64,000 nucleotides of DNA, from assembly GCF_024198235.1 (NCBI RefSeq), contig NZ_JAKCFB010000026.1, forward strand, positions 62,001 to 126,000, written 5' to 3'. A model generated the notes under the pieces. It was given only the letters and a program-made list of their open reading frames with translations. It made no database searches and was not told the DNA's origin. How positions within the stretch are numbered: position 1 is the stretch's first letter; every line of letters starts with the position of its first letter. Both the position numbers and the translations under genes were made by a program. The DNA comes from Myxococcus dinghuensis (GTDB lineage Bacteria > Myxococcota > Myxococcia > Myxococcales > Myxococcaceae). Of the stretch, positions 60,046 through 64,000 are shown piece after piece.

Positions 60046-60672
60046 ATGCGTCGTCTGTCGGCTGTCATCGGAGTGGTCGCAGTGTCCCTGGCGTGGTCGA
60101 CCCCCGCCTTCGCCACGAGTTCGGGCATCACGGGGCAGTCCGGCAAGGACGGGCCCACGTGCAGCACGTGTCATCAAGGGGGCACGGCGCCCACCGTCTC
60201 GCTGGAGGGGCCGTCCGAGCTCGCGCCCGGTGCCACGGGGGAGTACGTGTTCATCATCCGGGGCGGCGCCGCGAAGACGGGCGGAGTGGGGCTGGCCGTG
60301 GACAACGCGGGCGCGACCCTCCAGGCCGGAGGCACGGGCCTGAAGAAGCTGGGCAGCGAGCTGTCACATGCGTCGCCCCAGCCGTTCACCAACAATGAGC
60401 TGCGCTTCACCTTCTCGCTCGTGGCGCCCGCGACGGACGTGACGCTCACGCTCTTCGGCGCGGGCAACTCGTCCAACGCGGACCTGTCGAGCGATGGTGA
60501 TCGCGCGGCCTCCACGAAGCTCGCCGTGAAGGTGGGGAAGGGGTCGCCCACGCCGCAGCCGGATGACGGGGGTGACGACGAGGGTGGCTGCGCGGCGGCT
60601 GGTGGCGCGCCCGTGTGGGGCCTGGCGATGGCCGTCGCCTCCCGTCTCCTGCTGCGTCGTCGCCGGAGTTGA
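60046..60672 (+). CDS. Exported protein with CxxCH motif, choice-of-anchor V-like domain and MYXO-CTERM-like tail
   Basis: 208 residues, TGGAG six bases before the ATG. A signal peptide ends in PAFATSSG. A CSTCH motif (residues ~39-43) follows, preceded by GITGQSGKDGPT, as in proteins called choice-of-anchor V that combine a CxxCH with a beta-sandwich. Residues ~55-170 form the sandwich (SLEGPSELAPGATGEYVFII ...). A Pro/Asp-rich spacer leads to GGCAAAGGAPVWGLAMAVA and an RRRR tail, the MYXO-CTERM pattern with its invariant Cys. The protein should be sorted and anchored at the surface. Whether it binds heme c is open. Confidence 0.85.
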   Translation: MRRLSAVIGVVAVSLAWSTPAFATSSGITGQSGKDGPTCSTCHQGGTAPTVSLEGPSELAPGATGEYVFIIRGGAAKTGGVGLAVDNAGATLQAGGTGLKKLGSELSHASPQPFTNNELRFTFSLVAPATDVTLTLFGAGNSSNADLSSDGDRAASTKLAVKVGKGSPTPQPDDGGDDEGGCAAAGGAPVWGLAMAVASRLLLRRRRS

Positions 60673-60682
60673 GCCTCGGTTC

Positions 60683-60723
60683 GCCCGCCTCGGGGCCTCT
60701 CTCCAGAGGGCTCGGGGGCGGGC
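60683..60723 (+). terminator. Hairpin after the choice-of-anchor V gene
   Basis: Outer arms GCCCGCC and GGCGGGC enclose an inner partial stem GGCCTCTC/GAGGGCTC. It lies 11 bases after the stop. There is no U-run. Confidence 0.55.
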
Positions 60724-60878
60724 CGGCCTCTCGCCAGGCGCTCGCTGGGGGTGGCCTCGCCCGGGCTTGATTGGTCGGTGATTCCGAACAGTGCTGCCGA
60801 ATCGCCGCAGATTATTCCGGAGCGTGGAGGGCGCATGTTCTCTCCATGCCGGCAACGACGCTGGCGGGGAGAGAGCCC

Positions 60879-61619
60879 ATGAAGACGCAGACTCCGAAGG
60901 TGGCCCTGGTGACGGGCGCTTCGCGTGGCATTGGCGCGGCGGTTGCCCGGCGGCTGGCGCGCGACGGCTTCTCGGTCATCGTCAACTACGCGCAGAGCGC
61001 GGCGCCCGCGGAGGCGCTGGTCCAGGAGATGGAGAAGTCCGGGGGGAGGGCAGTGGCCGTGAAGGCGGACGTCAGCCGGACGGAGGAAGTGCGGCGGCTC
61101 TTCGACGCGGCCGAGACGGCCTTCGGTGGGGTGGACGTGTTGGTGAACAACGCGGGCATCATGCGACTGGCGAGCGTCGCGGAGACGGACGACGCCAGCT
61201 TCGAGCGGCAGGTCGCCATCAACCTGAAGGGGACGTTCAACACGCTGCGCGAGGCGGCGACGCGACTGCGGCGAGGCGGGCGCATCGTCAACTTCTCGTC
61301 GAGCGTGGTGGGGTTGCTGCAGCCGACATATGCCGTCTACGCCGCGACCAAGGCGGGCGTCGAGGCGATGACGAGCGTGTTCGCGAAGGAACTGCGTGGC
61401 CGCGACATCACCGTCAACGCGATCGCGCCGGGGCCCACCGCGACAGACCTCTTCCTCCAGGGCAAGGCGCCGGAGGTGGTCGAGCGCCTGGCGAAGCTGG
61501 CGCCCCTGGAGCGACTGGGGCAGCCGGAGGACATCGCCGCCGCGGTGGCGTTCCTCGCGGGCCCGGACTCCGGGTGGATCAACGGGCAGGTGCTTCGCGC
61601 CAATGGTGGAATCATCTGA
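60879..61619 (+). CDS. Short-chain dehydrogenase/reductase (3-oxoacyl-ACP reductase-like)
   Basis: 246 residues with GGGGAGAG before the ATG. It has the classical SDR signatures: GASRGIG for cofactor binding, NNAG, the catalytic Ser in NFSSSVVG and YAVYAATKAG with the YxxxK pair. The C-terminus has LAGPDSGWINGQVLRANGG. It uses NADP(H) or NAD(H) to interconvert a carbonyl and an alcohol; the substrate is not known. It resembles FabG-like sugar or acyl reductases and stands alone. Confidence 0.9.
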   Translation: MKTQTPKVALVTGASRGIGAAVARRLARDGFSVIVNYAQSAAPAEALVQEMEKSGGRAVAVKADVSRTEEVRRLFDAAETAFGGVDVLVNNAGIMRLASVAETDDASFERQVAINLKGTFNTLREAATRLRRGGRIVNFSSSVVGLLQPTYAVYAATKAGVEAMTSVFAKELRGRDITVNAIAPGPTATDLFLQGKAPEVVERLAKLAPLERLGQPEDIAAAVAFLAGPDSGWINGQVLRANGGII

Positions 61620-61708
61620 GGTCGCGCCACGCCGGGGCCGCGTGACGGGGCGCTCGGCTTTCGTCGTCGGATTGCGCCAACTAGGATGGGGCGCGTGAGG
61701 GGTCTTCC

Positions 61709-62128
61709 TTGAGTGGCGAAGGCACGCGGCCGGTCGCGGACGTGCTGGTGGGGCTGACGCGATTCCGGGTCGGCCGGTTCCTGCTGTGGACGGCCTCGGG
61801 GCTGATCGCCCTGCTGAGCGTGGCCGCCGGCCCGGATCGACAGGGCATGCTGGGGCTCGCCGCCGTCCTCGCGGTGTTCGCGGCGATCGGGACGTGGAAC
61901 GCGTGGCGCGAGGAGCGGGACACCTCCCAACGGGGGGCGCTCGGCTGGCTGTTGCCGCGGCTCACCTTCGGCGCGCTCCTCTTCGGGGGCGCGATGTTGC
62001 TGGTGTGGTGGCGCGGGCGTCGCGCTGGCGCCGTGGCACCGCTTCCTCCTCCGAGTCCCCAGGACGTGGACCGCTGGGCCGAAGAGGAGCTTCGCGCCGA
62101 GACGCGGACCGGGGAGCGCCTCGGATGA
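61709..62128 (+). CDS. Small membrane protein, first gene of a two-gene operon
   Basis: 139 residues from a TTG at 61709; the true start is uncertain because no strong ribosome-binding site is visible. It has three hydrophobic spans (FLLWTASGLIALLSVAAG, LGLAAVLAVFAAIGTW, RLTFGALLFGGAMLLVWW) and a soluble charged C-terminus (SPQDVDRWAEEELRAE). Its stop overlaps the start of the next gene (ATGA), so the two are coupled. The function is unknown. Confidence 0.68.
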   Translation: MSGEGTRPVADVLVGLTRFRVGRFLLWTASGLIALLSVAAGPDRQGMLGLAAVLAVFAAIGTWNAWREERDTSQRGALGWLLPRLTFGALLFGGAMLLVWWRGRRAGAVAPLPPPSPQDVDRWAEEELRAETRTGERLG

Positions 62129-62952
62129 GCACGGCCTCGAGGCCCCGTTCACTGCCCGAGCAGTCCTCTGGGGACCTGCCTCGCGCGGACGGCGAAGACA
62201 TGGGCGGGACACGCGTCGTCAGCGGGACCCGGCGACGGCTGGCGGGGCTCGCGCGCGGGGGCGTGCGCCTGTTCGTCGGCGTGGTGCCCGCGTTGCTGGG
62301 CGCGGGCCTGTGGGGCGCGTTGAAGGGGATGTTCCTGTTCGGCGCGTTCGGCGCGCTCATGGCGGGGGTCTTCGCGCTGTCGCCTCGATTCACGGGGGGC
62401 GCGCCCATCCCTCCGTGGTTGCTGTTCACGAGCTTCGTCGTGACGCCGCTCTCGCTCGCCCTGGCGGGAGGCTATGTCCTGATGCTCCAGGGCGTTGGAG
62501 ATCGACTCGCGCGAGAGGTCCAGTCGCGCGGGCTGATGGGGTACGTCTATGCCGTCATCAAGCCCGCGGCGCTCCAGGTGGCGCAGCGGCTGCGCGGCAA
62601 GGGGCGGTTGGGGCGGGCCGAGCTCGTCCAGGCCATCGAGCAGTCCGTGGTGGAGCGACTCCGGCAGCCTGCTTCGGAGCGGGAGGAGGCGCCGTCCCGG
62701 ATGGAGTGGCTGGAGCAGTTCCTCATGGAGCAATCGCATCGCGTGCTGGGGCTCGTCGCGCTGCGCTCGGTGCTGACCGCGCCCGACGTGCCGAGCGCGA
62801 TCGAGTCGCTGGAGACGCTGGCCATCGACAGGCTGGAAGGCGCGTTGGTGGAGACGCTGGAGGACCTGTACTTCGTGCAGCGCTTGCTCGCGCTGGGCCT
62901 GGGCGTGGTCCTCGCGGCCGTCCCGACGCTGCTGCTCCTCTTCATGCGGTGA
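62125..62952 (+). CDS. Membrane protein, second gene of the operon
   Basis: 275 residues, its ATG overlapping the upstream stop. A charged N-terminus (~45 residues) is followed by two or three spans (VGVVPALLGAGLWGALKGMFLFG, LLFTSFVVTPLSLALAGGYVLML), a long helical soluble part (~135-245, RGKGRLGRAELVQAIEQSVVERL) and a final span (LALGLGVVLAAVPTLLLLFM). I do not recognise the family. It and its upstream partner probably form one membrane complex. Confidence 0.78.
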   Translation: MSTASRPRSLPEQSSGDLPRADGEDMGGTRVVSGTRRRLAGLARGGVRLFVGVVPALLGAGLWGALKGMFLFGAFGALMAGVFALSPRFTGGAPIPPWLLFTSFVVTPLSLALAGGYVLMLQGVGDRLAREVQSRGLMGYVYAVIKPAALQVAQRLRGKGRLGRAELVQAIEQSVVERLRQPASEREEAPSRMEWLEQFLMEQSHRVLGLVALRSVLTAPDVPSAIESLETLAIDRLEGALVETLEDLYFVQRLLALGLGVVLAAVPTLLLLFMR

Positions 62953-62958
62953 CGGCGG

Positions 62959-63708
62959 CTAGCGGGGCTCCAGCCGCACGTCGTCGATGTAGAGGAACCG
63001 ATCACCGACCTGGTTGATGACCAGCTCCGTGAGCGCGTGCGCGCCGTTGGCGGGCGCGGTGACGTCCATTCCATCCTGGGTCCACTCGAGGACGGGGACG
63101 AGGTCGGGCGTCACGTAGTGGTAGTCCGTGCGAATCCACTGGTAGGCGGCGTCGAGCCAGGCCACGCGCACCCAGACGGCGCTGCGCTGCTCCGTCGTGG
63201 TGGGCCACCAGGAATACGAACGCACCCAGACGGACAGCCGGTAATCCGCCGAGGCGACGATGGGGAAGTAGTCGGAGACGAGGACGTATTGGTCGACGCA
63301 CCCGTTCTTCGCGAGCGTCATCTGGCTCCCGGGAACGCAGGGGTAGACGACGAGCGCGGTGGCGTGGGGAACCCGGCGGTTGGTGAGCGGCGCCTGGGGA
63401 TTGTGTCCCTCGGAGTAGACGAACGAGAGGCCCTCGTGGTGCTGGTGCGGGGGCTGGATGCGCCATCCCGTCGGCACACCCACGGGCCAGTCGCACTCGG
63501 TCTGGCCCGCGACGACGTAACAGGAGCCCATGTCGCGCGTCTCGAAGCCACCGTTGAACGCGGGCTCGGGAGCGAGCGCCTTGGGCCCCTGGGCTGGGGC
63601 CTCGCCCTGCGTGAAGCCCACCTCCTGCTGGGCCACGACCTCGCTGCTCGCGGCGTCGGGCTGACAGCCGGCGATGGCCAGGAGGAATGGAACGAGGGCT
63701 CGGCGCAT
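62959..63708 (-). CDS. Lipoprotein with carbohydrate-binding-like domain
   Basis: 249 residues. The signal peptide ends in the lipobox LAIAGCQP. After a linker (~20-50) the mature part reads FNGGFETRDMGSCY, WRIQPPHQHHEGLSFVYSEG, YRLSVWVRSY and DRFLYIDDVRLEPR, the pattern of a jelly-roll carbohydrate-binding-module-like fold (NGGFE... FYIDDVRL). It is probably a surface lipoprotein that binds a polymer or the cell wall. The last 292 bases of the window after it show no gene. Confidence 0.82.
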   Translation of the reverse strand: MRRALVPFLLAIAGCQPDAASSEVVAQQEVGFTQGEAPAQGPKALAPEPAFNGGFETRDMGSCYVVAGQTECDWPVGVPTGWRIQPPHQHHEGLSFVYSEGHNPQAPLTNRRVPHATALVVYPCVPGSQMTLAKNGCVDQYVLVSDYFPIVASADYRLSVWVRSYSWWPTTTEQRSAVWVRVAWLDAAYQWIRTDYHYVTPDLVPVLEWTQDGMDVTAPANGAHALTELVINQVGDRFLYIDDVRLEPR

Positions 63709-64000
63709 GGGTGGGACTCCTTGTGGTGCCCTTCATAGCGCATCCCGGATGGGTGATCGAAGCCGGGTCCGAGGGGCCTCGCCGTGGTGGGGCGTGCCGT
63801 CGTCACGAGGTGCCCGGGTTCGCGAGTCCAATGCCTCACTCAGGACGTCGCCACGACACGCCGCGAGGTCGCGGGGAGGCCGTGGAACCGAAGCACCGCA
63901 TGGGTGAAACGCCGGTGTGGGGCCCCCGGGCTACACGCTGTGGTGTGGGGCCCTCGGAGAAGCAGCGACGTGGAATCCGGTTTTCGGGGGTTTCACTGGA
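63709..64000. other. Window end without a visible gene
   Basis: 292 bases downstream of nothing annotated on the plus strand and upstream of the lipoprotein on the minus strand. It probably contains that gene's promoter; no clear boxes, repeats or ORF of interest were seen. Confidence 0.4.

Overview
The window is high-GC DNA with the hallmarks of a myxobacterium of the Myxococcus/Corallococcus/Archangium type. These are a modular PKS/NRPS assembly line, a Pkn-type serine/threonine kinase with a long acidic tail, a roadblock-domain protein, many lipoproteins with Cys-rich repeats, and a CxxCH protein ending in a MYXO-CTERM-like tail. This taxonomic call is inference from gene content only.

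Positions 1-24,867 are the right-hand part of a hybrid polyketide/non-ribosomal peptide cluster, cut at the window start. Its order is: end of a KS followed by AT-DH-KR-ACP; an NRPS with a TubC-type docking domain, C-A-PCP-TE; a patatin-like hydrolase; an ArsA-like ATPase and a small unknown protein; a protein with no KS or AT (methyltransferase-like, mutated KR, ACP); a cobalamin-type radical SAM enzyme of the RiPP-maturation family; a full KS-AT-DH-KR-ACP module; a KS-AT protein whose AT has lost its serine and which has no ACP; and a free-standing carrier protein on the opposite strand. Both intact ATs carry the malonyl-type HAFH motif, and each module with DH and KR should leave a C=C unit. 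The line therefore probably makes a polyene-like chain capped by one amino acid (code closest to Asn), with a methylation or other radical step. The TE lies in the middle of the gene order, so gene order is not chain order.

24,995-41,942 holds mostly unlinked genes: class I fumarase, rubredoxin, an OmpA-like protein, an L,D-transpeptidase, a membrane protein coupled to a wHTH-DUF2071 protein, a beta-helix protein, a charged coiled-coil protein, an amino-acid permease, a P450, and an MBL-fold hydrolase. It also holds an OxyR regulator next to a NicO/UreH-like transporter that has an OxyR-type operator, and a large discoidin/Ig-like lipoprotein.

42,160-42,570 is the most unusual stretch. It is non-coding DNA downstream of a conserved protein of unknown function. 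On the minus strand it contains two tandem tRNA-like units in which the 3' half (T-arm plus acceptor 3' strand) precedes the 5' half (acceptor 5' strand plus D-arm). The halves are joined by short linkers that share CACCTCAC, and a hairpin terminator follows. This is the layout of circularly permuted tRNA genes.

43,385-63,708 contains an enoyl-CoA hydratase, a chemoreceptor-like membrane protein with a small lipoprotein, an outer-membrane protein, a KimA-like transporter, a secreted protein with a lipoprotein partner, a kinase with five acidic D-ATV repeats, a quinone oxidoreductase, a roadblock protein, a lipoprotein behind a Fur box, an SDR oxidoreductase, and a two-gene membrane operon. 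All calls come from reading the sequence by eye; no database search was run.
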